A DNA stretch of 48,740 nt from Fidelibacterota bacterium (GTDB taxonomy: Bacteria; Fidelibacterota; Marinisomatia; SCGC-AAA003-L08; JACNLC01): positions 1-48,740 of the forward strand of contig JACNLC010000046.1 of the NCBI GenBank assembly GCA_014381725.1, read 5' to 3'. The position numbers and the translations under genes were made by a program. Under the pieces are notes generated by a model that saw only the letters and a list, made by a program, of their open reading frames with translations, did not search any database and was not told the DNA's origin. Below are positions 1-8,673 of this stretch, piece by piece (position 1 is the first letter of the stretch; each line of letters begins with the position of its first letter).

Positions 1-3000
1 CACCATCATAGTCATCTTCTTCTGTTGTTGCTACTAAGTTGAATGGTGCCGGTGGTTGTTCTGGAGGAGTACCTTCAGTTATAAACCAAGTAAATGGTTC
101 TGAGCTCCAACGATCATCCCAGAATATAGTGTAAACACTACCTGCAGTAGCTAAAAATTCAACTGTAGATGGTCCCCAATAATCACAACAATCATCATTT
201 TCAACAAAGACATCTATAAAATTACCTTCTTCGTCAACTTCACAAGAGTTGAGTAGCATCAAATATGTATCCCATTGAGCATCGCCTGTTTCGTTCTGAG
301 AAGTAATTGTTAACCAACTGTCTGTGGTTACTGTGTATTCATACCATTCATCTGCACCACTTGCTGAATTTTCACCAAGTACAGCTTCAAATGGGTCATC
401 ACAAGTACTCACAACTTCAAATTCATGAGGATGACTTCCAAGATAATCCCAAGTATCAATATCAAAGACAATCCAATCGGAATCTTCTTCATTTGTTCCA
501 GCTGATAATGCCCAATCAGTACTACCAGTTAACACTTCAGCTTTTCTAACTAATGTATGATCTTTTGTGGCATTGGCAACACCCGCAACATCCCAGCCAG
601 AACCAGGATCACCATCAAAGTTTCCTAACCAATCGAGAACAACATAACCAGTTTCAACACCAAAAACCAAAGCATAACCATCATCACCGTTGCTTAAGTA
701 AGTATGAGTTTGGTTAGCAAGAGCTACAATAGAAGAGTCTGCACTACCATGGGCAATAATATAAACTCCACCCGCTTCAATTACAGCACCTTCAGAAAAT
801 GCATTCCAATATTCATATTCACCAGGAACATCAGGTGCATTAGAAACACTAGGGAATGCATAGTTAGTTAGATCAACTGTAACATCGCTTGCATTATAAA
901 TCTCAAGATATTTATTATTACTACTGCCTTCAGCATATTCAGAGAAGAACAAGTTTCCTGCATCTTCTATATATATGCAAGAATCATCATTATAAGTCGC
1001 AGCAGGATCATAGTTTAATGCTAATTCATCCATACAACCTGGTATGTCTTCGAGACAAACATCACAAGATTCCCAACAAACAGGAGCAAGAACAATATCT
1101 GCATCACTAACTGTAATATATCTGTCATTACCATAGTTACCGCCTGCACAATCTACTAAACCATCACCTGATTCATATCCACCATTATAGAAATTGTAAG
1201 AATAATCACCTGCTGCTAATTCCATCGTGTAGCTGTAAATTAAATCGGCATCGTCGTCTGTCATAACAAACCAAGGATTACCATAACCTAATCTAACCTC
1301 AATATCATCAGCACCAACGCCTTCTACGCCCATATCAAGATTGAAAGTTACATTGAATAGCATATTTCCATCACAGTCATAACCTGGTTCAGGATATACA
1401 CAATCACCTTCTTCTCCAAAGTTACAAGCAGTTTCGTCATCACAAATTGATGCAAAATCATGTGGATGGCTTCCAAGATAATCCCAAGTATTCTGTGAAA
1501 ATACTAACCATTCAGAATCATCTTCATTTGTTCCAGCTGACATTGCCCAATCAGTATTACCAGTTAGCACTTCAGCTTTTCTGACTAATGTATGATCTTT
1601 AGTTGCGTCAGTAACACCAGCAACATCCCAGCCATTACCAGGATCATCGCCTGTGGTGCCAATAACATCTAGCACTGTTCCACTTCCTACTTGAGTTAGT
1701 GCCATAACATCATCTCCATTACTCAAATAAGTAAATGTTTGGTCGCATTCAATTGTGATTAATGAATCTGCAGAGCCATGACAAACAACAAAAACATCAC
1801 CTGCTGTAATGATAGTGCCTACGTCAAAGGTTACATTGTCAGGATAATCCCATACATCTGTTGAATCACATCCATTTGAACAACTTGAGAGTGAATATCC
1901 ACTCAAATCTACATCACCCTCAGTAGCATTATAAATTTCTAAATATTTGTTGTTGCTTGTACCTTCTGCATATTCTGAGAAGAACAGATTATCAACTTCA
2001 GGCCATTCATAAAAACAAGAACCATCATCTTCAGTTGCTGCAGGATCATAATTCAAAGCTAAAGGATCGGTACAACCCAGAATGACCTCTGGACAAGCTT
2101 CGCAGGATTCCCAACAAACTGCATCTAATACTAAATCAACATCTCCTGGTGTAACATATCTATCATTCCCATAGTTACCACCTGCGCAATCTACTAAACC
2201 ATCACCAGATTCATATCCAGAACCATCACTATTATTAAAGTTGTAACCATATTCATTTCCTGTTACTAATGTCATTGTGTAAGTGTAAACAAGATCAAGA
2301 TCTTCATCGTTCATTACAAACCAATCACTTGGATTGTAGTCCCCATTTATCGTAGATGTTCTTACCTTGATGTCGCCTGCAATTCCTTGAACATTCATAT
2401 CAACTGAAAATGTTACGCTAACTGTACAAGTAGAGCCATCACCTTCACAAACACCACATTCATCTTCAACTGCAGTTCCTTCGCAAACTCCTGCACAATC
2501 AACTACAGCATCCCCACCGCAAACTCCTGCACAATCAACTACATATTCGCAAGCTCCTTCTTCACCAAAGTTACAAGCTTCAATGTCATCGCAAGTTGGT
2601 ATTTCACCTGCACCAATCCAAGATGCTGGATCAAAACCCTCAGGTGCATATTGATTTCCATCTCCACCACCTGAACCGTTGTCAACATACCATTCTGCTA
2701 CATCCCATATAGGATTTGCAGCCGAAACGGTTTCAACTCGTTCTGCACGACCATCTTCAAACTCGTGACCTGTGCCTGTTCCATCTTCACCGGGAACACC
2801 AAAAATATCGGTAAGTGTACCGGTTTCATCAAGTATAGCAACATTGTCATCACCATTACTATCAGCTGGTCCACCAGTTCCAATATCCTGGTCACAAGTA
2901 AGTCCATAGGTCGCACTGAATTTATCTGCATCATTACAAACAATGTAAAAACCACCAGCTGGAATAACTCCAGTTAGATCCTTTGGTGTACTTGGATCTG

Positions 3001-3196
3001 CATTGCCATTTGTCCAGCGTTGGATAACCCAACCCGTACTAAAATCTACATCTGCATCACCATTATTATACAGCTCGACAAAACGACCTGCATCTGATGA
3101 ATTTTGTGGGTCTGCAAGCTCTGTTATAAGCACATCTGCAAATACAAATTGCATAATCCCAACTACCATCATTACTCTAATGATATTATTTATCAT
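1..3196 (-). CDS. Lamin-tail-domain surface protein, C-terminus beyond window
   Basis: The minus frame is open from an ATG at 3196 to the left edge, so about 1065 residues are present and the C-terminus is missing. An ideal ribosome site (AAGGAGGA) lies just before the ATG. A short hydrophobic signal peptide (MMVVGIMQFVFA) is followed directly by a lamin-tail-like domain (DVLITELADP, GRFVELYNNG). Two further lamin-tail domains begin NLFFSEYAEG and end near WDYLGSHPH. They alternate with Cys-rich linkers (ACNFGEEG, DCAGVCGG, LALNYDPAA) and beta-sandwich modules containing YESGDGLVDCAGGNYG. The visible end (PFNLVATTEEDDYDG) looks like the start of a fibronectin-III domain. The protein is probably exported to the cell surface, perhaps by T9SS, but the sorting domain would lie outside the window. 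Function is unknown; adhesion or a nuclease/phosphatase-associated role are both possible. Confidence 0.8.
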   Translation of the reverse strand, partial: MINNIIRVMMVVGIMQFVFADVLITELADPQNSSDAGRFVELYNNGDADVDFSTGWVIQRWTNGNADPSTPKDLTGVIPAGGFYIVCNDADKFSATYGLTCDQDIGTGGPADSNGDDNVAILDETGTLTDIFGVPGEDGTGTGHEFEDGRAERVETVSAANPIWDVAEWYVDNGSGGGDGNQYAPEGFDPASWIGAGEIPTCDDIEACNFGEEGACEYVVDCAGVCGGDAVVDCAGVCEGTAVEDECGVCEGDGSTCTVSVTFSVDMNVQGIAGDIKVRTSTINGDYNPSDWFVMNDEDLDLVYTYTMTLVTGNEYGYNFNNSDGSGYESGDGLVDCAGGNYGNDRYVTPGDVDLVLDAVCWESCEACPEVILGCTDPLALNYDPAATEDDGSCFYEWPEVDNLFFSEYAEGTSNNKYLEIYNATEGDVDLSGYSLSSCSNGCDSTDVWDYPDNVTFDVGTIITAGDVFVVCHGSADSLITIECDQTFTYLSNGDDVMALTQVGSGTVLDVIGTTGDDPGNGWDVAGVTDATKDHTLVRKAEVLTGNTDWAMSAGTNEDDSEWLVFSQNTWDYLGSHPHDFASICDDETACNFGEEGDCVYPEPGYDCDGNMLFNVTFNLDMGVEGVGADDIEVRLGYGNPWFVMTDDDADLIYSYTMELAAGDYSYNFYNGGYESGDGLVDCAGGNYGNDRYITVSDADIVLAPVCWESCDVCLEDIPGCMDELALNYDPAATYNDDSCIYIEDAGNLFFSEYAEGSSNNKYLEIYNASDVTVDLTNYAFPSVSNAPDVPGEYEYWNAFSEGAVIEAGGVYIIAHGSADSSIVALANQTHTYLSNGDDGYALVFGVETGYVVLDWLGNFDGDPGSGWDVAGVANATKDHTLVRKAEVLTGSTDWALSAGTNEEDSDWIVFDIDTWDYLGSHPHEFEVVSTCDDPFEAVLGENSASGADEWYEYTVTTDSWLTITSQNETGDAQWDTYLMLLNSCEVDEEGNFIDVFVENDDCCDYWGPSTVEFLATAGSVYTIFWDDRWSSEPFTWFITEGTPPEQPPAPFNLVATTEEDDYDG
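421..2500. repeat. Two tandem ~1.04-kb repeat units within the lamin-tail gene
   Basis: Matching segments recur at an offset of 1035-1038 bp. For example, CTTCCAAGATAATCCCAAGT occurs at 435 and again at 1470, GCATATTC at 933 and 1968, and CCATAGTTAC at 1131 and 2169. Each unit encodes one lamin-tail domain, a Cys-rich linker and one beta-sandwich module. The copies are diverged but clearly homologous. The third, N-terminal lamin-tail domain is much less similar. Unit borders are approximate. Confidence 0.75.
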
Positions 3197-3557
3197 TTTT
3201 CCTCCTTGGTTGTTTTTGATTTATCGATTCCCCTTTTTATACAAAAAAGCAAGGAATTATTGATTATACTCTGCTAATTAATTTATGAGTATAATTTTCT
3301 TGTGAGTAAATAAAACTCACTATTAGCGACTAAATTTAATCATTTATTTTACTGAAAAACCACAGGATTCTACAATATGGGTGTGATATAAATCACAAAA
3401 ATGGAAATAATCTGCAAACAACAGGATTTTTTGCTCTAGCATTTTTTCAAAATTCATCAATAACAATTAAATTTCAAAAATTTAGAGTGAAATATTTAAT
3501 GAAATTTATTTGGATTTGATGTTGATTTTAACTGTAAGGAAAAGAAATATTTATGAC
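3197..3557. promoter_or_regulatory. Intergenic regulatory region upstream of the lamin-tail gene
   Basis: This 361-bp gene-free stretch lies between the 3' end of the yibQ-like gene and the start of the lamin-tail gene, both minus strand. It holds a CRP-type palindrome at 3382-3397. It also holds an inverted repeat GTGAGT-N7-ACTCAC at 3302-3320 and a minus-strand TATAAT at 3268-3263 that could be the -10 box. I see no convincing -35 box. Weak inverted arms AAATTTCA/TGAAATTT at 3469-3507 are A/T only and not a clear terminator. Confidence 0.45.
3382..3397. promoter_or_regulatory. CRP/FNR-family binding site (perfect palindrome arms)
   Basis: The sequence TGTGATATAAATCACA matches the CRP half-sites TGTGA-N6-TCACA exactly. 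It lies about 185 bp upstream of the lamin-tail gene's ATG and about 115 bp upstream of its possible -10 box. A CRP/FNR-type activator would be the reader. The regulator itself is not in the window, so function is inferred from the motif alone. Confidence 0.5.
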
Positions 3558-4313
3558 TTATCTTACAACTTCAGATGAATTAAGGAATTGATAACCCAAC
3601 TGTTTTAACTTAGGTATTTCATTTTGTAGGACTTCAAGGGTTATCGGTTTTGTGGCATGCCCAATCCCAATTGCAACATGCATATTGTGGGATAGTTGCG
3701 CCAACTCATAAAGTTTGTTTTTAACTGATTCGTAATCTTCAATATGGTCTAAAAATATCTGACGAACCTCAGTTTTCACTCCAAATTGACGCATAGTAAT
3801 AAATGCTCTACTTTCTGGATTCGTATAGCTATCTATAAAATATTTGTCCATTTCTTTTAAATTTCTTGCTAAATCTTTCATTAGTTGCAGGCTTTCAGTT
3901 GCTTTTGAACCTTGATGATTATTCATCCCTATAGCTTGTGGAATTTCATCAAAAGCGGATGTTAACAACTCTTTAAGAACATTTATATTCATCTTGTCTG
4001 TTAACAGATATTTTTTTTCGTGGCTTTGATCATAATCAAATGATTCCATTGGCATATGAATCATTACTTCAAATCCGAGACTGTCAGCTACCAACCCTAT
4101 TTGTGAAGAAAAATTATGACCAGGAATTACAGAACAAGTAAAATTTGGCTCTAATGATAAATATGATTGGATAGTTTCGTTATATGAATATCCGAAATCA
4201 TCAATTATTAAACAAATATTTCCCTTTGGAGTTATTGGTTTTTCAATTTCTTTTTTGCAAGAACTTACAAACAAACTAATTACTAATATTAGATACAATC
4301 GAAACATACTCAA
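3558..4313 (-). CDS. YibQ-like divergent polysaccharide deacetylase, lipoprotein
   Basis: This 251-aa protein starts with a lipoprotein signal ending in a lipobox (FVSSC, Cys at about residue 19), so it is probably membrane-anchored on the periplasmic side. The rest matches the divergent polysaccharide deacetylase family (DUF610/YibQ): an early LIIDDFGYS with the paired Asp, then HMPMES, GMNNHQGSKATES, and FIDSYTNPES. The family has a NodB-like fold and is thought to act on cell-wall or other polysaccharide, but the substrate is not established. It is the last gene of the sprA operon, 34 bp after the PorQ-like gene. The family assignment is fairly firm; the reaction is not. Confidence 0.8.
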   Translation of the reverse strand: MSMFRLYLILVISLFVSSCKKEIEKPITPKGNICLIIDDFGYSYNETIQSYLSLEPNFTCSVIPGHNFSSQIGLVADSLGFEVMIHMPMESFDYDQSHEKKYLLTDKMNINVLKELLTSAFDEIPQAIGMNNHQGSKATESLQLMKDLARNLKEMDKYFIDSYTNPESRAFITMRQFGVKTEVRQIFLDHIEDYESVKNKLYELAQLSHNMHVAIGIGHATKPITLEVLQNEIPKLKQLGYQFLNSSEVVR

Positions 4314-4347
4314 ATTTATTTACTTTTGAACTTTCATTCCGCTATTA

Positions 4348-5202
4348 TCAATAATACCAAATGATATCAACAGAATGTGGAATTCCAAGAACTTCACTAC
4401 TGTGCAACTTAATACTATATTGAAGTCCCCACTTTCTATGCGAAAAAGAAAAACCCGACGAAATCGCCAAATGCTCTAATTTTGACGAATATTCAACAGC
4501 AGAAATCAATTTCAATTTGCTTATTGGAATTATAATCCCTGAATACCCAACTATACCATGTGTATCGCTAAACATTACATCAGCAAATACAGTTGACGAA
4601 ACAAACGGTTCATCTATTGAGATGCCAAAACCAACGGTTGTTGGCAAATGGTTTCTTAAACTCTCTGAATAGCAATATCCCAAATTTTTAATAATAAGTC
4701 CTGTATTGACTAAATTGCTCAATTTTTTTGTAATTCCAAAATCAGCTGAGAATGCAATTGCAGAATAGTGATAAAGACGGGTATAACTTCCTCTTAGCGA
4801 AACTCCAAAATCAAATCCGGAAAATCGATAACCAGTTGTAATGCGGGTAGAAACCCAGTAAGTTCCGAATTGCCCAAGAGGTTCATCTTGAGGAATTTCA
4901 TCTCTGAGTTCGATATCATCCAATCCTAATTTTTCTATATAAAATAGTTTTGGTGATTTTCTATTCCAAACTAATTGCATTTTTTGACCGGAAACTCCAC
5001 CAAACCAAGATGTCTGTGAAAAACTAATGTAAGGATTTTCAAACCACAAAATTGAAGATGGATTTACATTTGGATTGATGTTTAATGCTATTCCAGCTCC
5101 AGATAGTGACATTTCTTCTGCATCATTAGTGATGTCAAGTGCCTGAAATCCTATTGTCCATACTGCTGAAAACATTATTAATAATGAAACTATTTTTCTC
5201 AT
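4348..5202 (-). CDS. PorQ/PorV-type outer-membrane beta-barrel protein
   Basis: The 284-aa product has a signal peptide (MRKIVSLLIMFSAVWTIGFQ) followed by LDITNDAEEMSLSGAGIA. That resembles the N-terminus of T9SS PorQ/PorV barrels (Ala/Gly-rich AxxxSLGGA-type opening). The remainder alternates short amphipathic strands with many aromatic and Gly residues and ends in an aromatic pair (IWYY), as outer-membrane barrels do. PorV-type proteins shuttle T9SS substrates to the cell surface. PorQ was first described with the A-LPS attachment machinery. It follows a PorV-like gene with a 62-bp gap. Whether it is PorQ proper or a diverged PorV cannot be decided by eye. Confidence 0.65.
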   Translation of the reverse strand: MRKIVSLLIMFSAVWTIGFQALDITNDAEEMSLSGAGIALNINPNVNPSSILWFENPYISFSQTSWFGGVSGQKMQLVWNRKSPKLFYIEKLGLDDIELRDEIPQDEPLGQFGTYWVSTRITTGYRFSGFDFGVSLRGSYTRLYHYSAIAFSADFGITKKLSNLVNTGLIIKNLGYCYSESLRNHLPTTVGFGISIDEPFVSSTVFADVMFSDTHGIVGYSGIIIPISKLKLISAVEYSSKLEHLAISSGFSFSHRKWGLQYSIKLHSSEVLGIPHSVDIIWYY

Positions 5203-5264
5203 TTGATTATTTTATTTCCCTATTCCTTTACCGTTTGCGGATTATCACTTGTAACTTACCGCTT

Positions 5265-6203
5265 TTACATTTCCATCCACCAACTAAAATTATGACTTAA
5301 TCCTTCACCTCTCCTACCGTAATCAAGAGAATAATCCATCTGAATATTCTTCTGATTCCAAGCTGAAATTATAAGTCCGAAACCAAAAGTTGGTGAAAAA
5401 TTATTTAATCCAGAACGAAGCATAAATATGCCATCATAAATGTACTCTAAACCAACACGGTATTTACTTTCAAATTCGTGATCAGCAGATCTTATGCCAT
5501 CCCATTGTACAAGTAATTTTGCTTCTGGAATTATTTGATATTTTATTCCTGCTGACAAAATTTGTGGTAACTGTTCTTCATAACTTTTTTGTTGATCATC
5601 CAAATCCACTTTCCATGTCGTCCCTGCTAGGATATTGGAATATTTTCCTCCAAAAGACAATTTATTAGAAAAATTATATAGAAATCCAAAATCAAGTCCA
5701 ATTCCCTGAGAATTGAATTTTGGTGATAGTTCATCATATTTTGCTAATAATTCATTAAACATTATCTTTAGGTTAAGTCCGGCAGAAACTTTTGAAGTAA
5801 ATGATACTCCAAAGCTTAACATCCCATAAATATCGTTTGATGATAACATTTCAGTTTTATTGCCATAGTAATCTCTTCCCTGAATATTATCAACTCCGGC
5901 TCTGAAAATTGATAGTCCAGCACCTGCCTTAGGTGGTAATTTTCTGTTAACAGTCAATAGCTGGATAGAGCGGTCCAAAGACATCTGAAAATAGGAAACC
6001 CCAAATTCTATATTATCAACATTTGGCAATAGTGCTGGATTTGAGAATTGATGAAATCCTGTATTACTTTCAGCAATCAAAGCTCCTGCAAGAGCAATTT
6101 CTCTAGCATTACTTCCGTAACGCATTGGTGCACCTGCATAACCACCACCAAACTCAGATTTACCGATTGAAAGAACTAAAATTAGTAATATAATTTTTCT
6201 CAT
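5265..6203 (-). CDS. PorV/PorQ family outer-membrane protein
   Basis: I place the start at the ATG at 6203, which shares one base with the upstream stop (TAATG). This gives 312 aa and a clean signal peptide (MRKIILLILVLSIGKSEF). The mature part begins GGGYAGAPMRYGSNAREIAL, the typical PorV-family opening with a GxxARExALAGA-like motif, followed by FHQFSNPALLP. The body is beta-rich and the C-terminus reads NFSWWMEM. A longer frame exists upstream but lacks a better start. PorV proteins are outer-membrane barrels that collect T9SS clients after they pass SprA. Translational coupling to the upstream propeller protein, itself a probable T9SS client, fits this role. Confidence 0.75.
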   Translation of the reverse strand: MRKIILLILVLSIGKSEFGGGYAGAPMRYGSNAREIALAGALIAESNTGFHQFSNPALLPNVDNIEFGVSYFQMSLDRSIQLLTVNRKLPPKAGAGLSIFRAGVDNIQGRDYYGNKTEMLSSNDIYGMLSFGVSFTSKVSAGLNLKIMFNELLAKYDELSPKFNSQGIGLDFGFLYNFSNKLSFGGKYSNILAGTTWKVDLDDQQKSYEEQLPQILSAGIKYQIIPEAKLLVQWDGIRSADHEFESKYRVGLEYIYDGIFMLRSGLNNFSPTFGFGLIISAWNQKNIQMDYSLDYGRRGEGLSHNFSWWMEM

Positions 6204-7786
6204 TAGTTTACCACCATCAATTTTGTCCAATAAATTTCATCCCCTAATGATAGTCTGCAGAAGTAAACTCCATTTGCAACTGTATCTCCCCAATCATTTT
6301 TACCATTCCAGATAATCTCACCCTCTCCGTAATTCCCTGCAGAGTGAGAATCAGATAAATGAATAACCAACTCCATTGAAAAATCATAAATATCAATTAC
6401 AGGATTATAATTCCCATCCAAGAAATATACGAAACGCACATGTCCATCTCCTTCAACCATTAATGCATCATTTACATAAAAAGGATTTGGATAAGCATAA
6501 AATTTATCTTCTGCATTATTAGAGATTTTTGTAGTTTCCCAAAACCGATAAATATTCCAGGTCATACCGTTATCTTCAGTTGTGGCTAAACCATCTGGAG
6601 TTCCAACCCAGATTCTATTTTCTGTTGTCGTAGCAGAATAAGTCATTTCTGATAAAATTTGTTCTCCATCAATACTCTTCGGTCTTGTAAATTTTCCCCA
6701 ATACTCACTATCAATAGACATATACAAACCATCATCAGTGGATGCTAGAACCGTATCTCCTAGTGCTGAAATTCCATACACTTTCAGGTTTAATTCTTCA
6801 ATCCTTTGTACAATATTCCAACTCTCACCGTCATCATCTGTATAACTTAATGCGTTGGTTTCTGAACCTCCAGTTGACCAAGTAATTGCCCAAACTCTAA
6901 CAAATTCTCCAAAGTCTTGATGAGCAAAGCCAATTACCCAATTCCCAGAAAACCCACTTGAAACTGATGAATAGTGTGTCCAATCGATGCAATCACCGTT
7001 TACAAAACCTTTATTAATCCCACCTGCTGTTCCAACCCATAATACAGAATCACCAATTGCATACACAGAAAAACCTTTATGATTATGGCTTCCACCATTT
7101 CCAGGGTCATTTGGATTAAGCTCATAATCCTCAGAAAAAGAATATCCACAAATCAGTTCTGTCTGATTATCCATCGGTAATGGAATCGGCTCCCATTCAC
7201 TATCTAAATTTGTGTAGTCAAATCGTTGAATACCACCAGCCCAACTTGCTGAATAGATATAATTTCCTAAAATTGCTAAATCATAGGATATGTTATTGAT
7301 TGCTGTAGTAACAGCTAACCGGTTAAACTCTTGACCTCCCCAAGATTCAGATAAGTATTGTGGACTTTCTTTGGGATCAACAGGTTGAGGTTTATACGAC
7401 CACGATTCTCCTCCATCAGTTGAATATCCAATTCCAGTGCCTTTTGGTTCAAATTGCCCTAATGCCAAAGTATCAACCACACCGGAAACAGCAATGATAT
7501 TATCTTTTACCGCTAAAGCAGGACACCCACCATTTGGAATTTGTTCACTAATAAATGTCTGCAAATTGTTAACTGCAATATCACTTTTATTTATGAAACC
7601 CAATCCATTACCTGTCGCAAATAACACTGCAGAATCACTGTGTTTGATACTGACAATGGCATTGCTTAGCAAACCCTCAACTGAGTTTTCATTTCTCAAT
7701 AATCCTGAGCTTGGATTTAATGTGAATTTTTGAGGAATACCAGCTATTATAAATCCAAACAAAAGAATATAAACTAAATTTCTCAT
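6203..7786 (-). CDS. Secreted beta-propeller (BNR-like) protein with T9SS/FlgD-like C-terminal domain
   Basis: The start at 7786 is chosen because its ATG overlaps the upstream TGA (ATGA) and is preceded by GGAGG. This gives 527 aa beginning MRNLVYILLFGFIIAG, a signal peptide. The body has repeated propeller-type blades: DGGESWSY, DDGESWNIV, DNGMTWNIY and VGTPDGLATT, as in sialidase/BNR and two-component-sensor propellers. The last ~90 residues form a FlgD-like/T9SS type A sorting domain starting YAYPNPFYV and ending NGVYFCRLSLGDE...KLMVVN. No catalytic residues of a sialidase are evident. It is probably exported through the SprA translocon encoded upstream and handled by the PorV-like protein encoded downstream. 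Confidence 0.75.
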   Translation of the reverse strand: MRNLVYILLFGFIIAGIPQKFTLNPSSGLLRNENSVEGLLSNAIVSIKHSDSAVLFATGNGLGFINKSDIAVNNLQTFISEQIPNGGCPALAVKDNIIAVSGVVDTLALGQFEPKGTGIGYSTDGGESWSYKPQPVDPKESPQYLSESWGGQEFNRLAVTTAINNISYDLAILGNYIYSASWAGGIQRFDYTNLDSEWEPIPLPMDNQTELICGYSFSEDYELNPNDPGNGGSHNHKGFSVYAIGDSVLWVGTAGGINKGFVNGDCIDWTHYSSVSSGFSGNWVIGFAHQDFGEFVRVWAITWSTGGSETNALSYTDDDGESWNIVQRIEELNLKVYGISALGDTVLASTDDGLYMSIDSEYWGKFTRPKSIDGEQILSEMTYSATTTENRIWVGTPDGLATTEDNGMTWNIYRFWETTKISNNAEDKFYAYPNPFYVNDALMVEGDGHVRFVYFLDGNYNPVIDIYDFSMELVIHLSDSHSAGNYGEGEIIWNGKNDWGDTVANGVYFCRLSLGDEIYWTKLMVVN

Positions 7787-8673
7787 TGGCAATCCTCCGG
7801 ACAAGTGTCAGAATCTTCATATTCATTTTGACAAATATCATCCCCACATTTGATAATTTCTAAATCAAATACATCCTCATCTGAATTATTGTCGCTATCT
7901 CTAACAGTAAATTTGAATAGAGCAATACCGTAGCCACCGCACTCAGAAATCGGTCTCATTGGAATACTAGTAGAATAAACAAATAAACTATCACCTATGG
8001 ATTCAGAATATTCTAGAACCCACGAAATATCGTGATAATAATTTTCTTCAGAAGGATTGTCGTATAGTTCAAATTCACATTCAGAATTACTAGAAACATT
8101 TGAATACATAAAATCAGTATTTATTGAATACAAAACATTTTTGATATCGTCTGCTCCATTTGATTCAAGAATTGTTACCGAAATATCCAAATTCGTCCAT
8201 TCTGTTGGATCTAAAATGAATACTTCCGGCATTTCTATTGAGATAATTTCTGGTGGAATTTTCTCCTCAATTTCAATATATTTTGTTACCGTTGTAGAAT
8301 TTCCATCAGAATCCATAGCAAAGCTTATCATTCTATATTTTCCATAAATCATCTCAGTATCAGATAACAAAGAAAATACTCCATTATTCGGTAAAATATC
8401 TCCAAAATTGCTATCATCATTAAGAGTAAAAGTTGAGTCAAACAAAATGTAGTCATTACCAATGAATTTAAGTCCAACCTCAACAGTTTCAACATTGTCT
8501 AACCCTTGCGCGTCATTAACTTCTACTTGGATAAATAATTGTGATGAATTTTGAGTTACATTATAATCCAAATAAGTATCTACAATTTCAGGATTCTGCA
8601 ATGCATCAGGAGTGGTTGGAGTATCGCAGGTCCACCATAAAAATAACATACCAAACAAAATTAGCTTTTTCAT
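7783..8673 (-). CDS. Lipoprotein of unknown function with Ig-like domains and Cys-rich tail
   Basis: The ATG at 8673 overlaps the prmA stop (ATGA) and has AAGGAG six bases upstream, so I use it rather than an in-frame upstream codon. The 296-aa product starts MKKLILFGMLFLWWTC, a lipoprotein signal with Cys at residue 16, followed by DTPTTPDA. The body has two or three beta-sandwich segments (for example VEVNDAQGLDNVETVEVGL and ISVTILESNGADDIKNV) resembling bacterial Ig-like folds. The C-terminus ends in a short Cys-rich motif (CGDDICQNEYEDSDTCPEDC) seen in surface proteins of related lineages. Function is unknown. Its place between prmA and the propeller gene suggests a role with the exported proteins of this operon. 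Confidence 0.7.
   Translation of the reverse strand: MKKLILFGMLFLWWTCDTPTTPDALQNPEIVDTYLDYNVTQNSSQLFIQVEVNDAQGLDNVETVEVGLKFIGNDYILFDSTFTLNDDSNFGDILPNNGVFSLLSDTEMIYGKYRMISFAMDSDGNSTTVTKYIEIEEKIPPEIISIEMPEVFILDPTEWTNLDISVTILESNGADDIKNVLYSINTDFMYSNVSSNSECEFELYDNPSEENYYHDISWVLEYSESIGDSLFVYSTSIPMRPISECGGYGIALFKFTVRDSDNNSDEDVFDLEIIKCGDDICQNEYEDSDTCPEDCQ

Noticed and set aside
2698-2977. Short open frames on both strands inside the lamin-tail gene
   Set aside because: The long minus frame from 3196 encodes coherent domains throughout; the short ones are shadows without ribosome sites or homology.
3469-3507. Terminator for the sprA operon
   Set aside because: The arms are A/T only with a 23-nt loop, and no T tract follows on the minus strand.
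6203-7786. Sialidase activity for the propeller protein
   Set aside because: The DGG(E/M)SW blades resemble Asp-box repeats, but these are found in many non-enzymatic propellers and no catalytic Arg triad or Tyr/Glu pair could be picked out.
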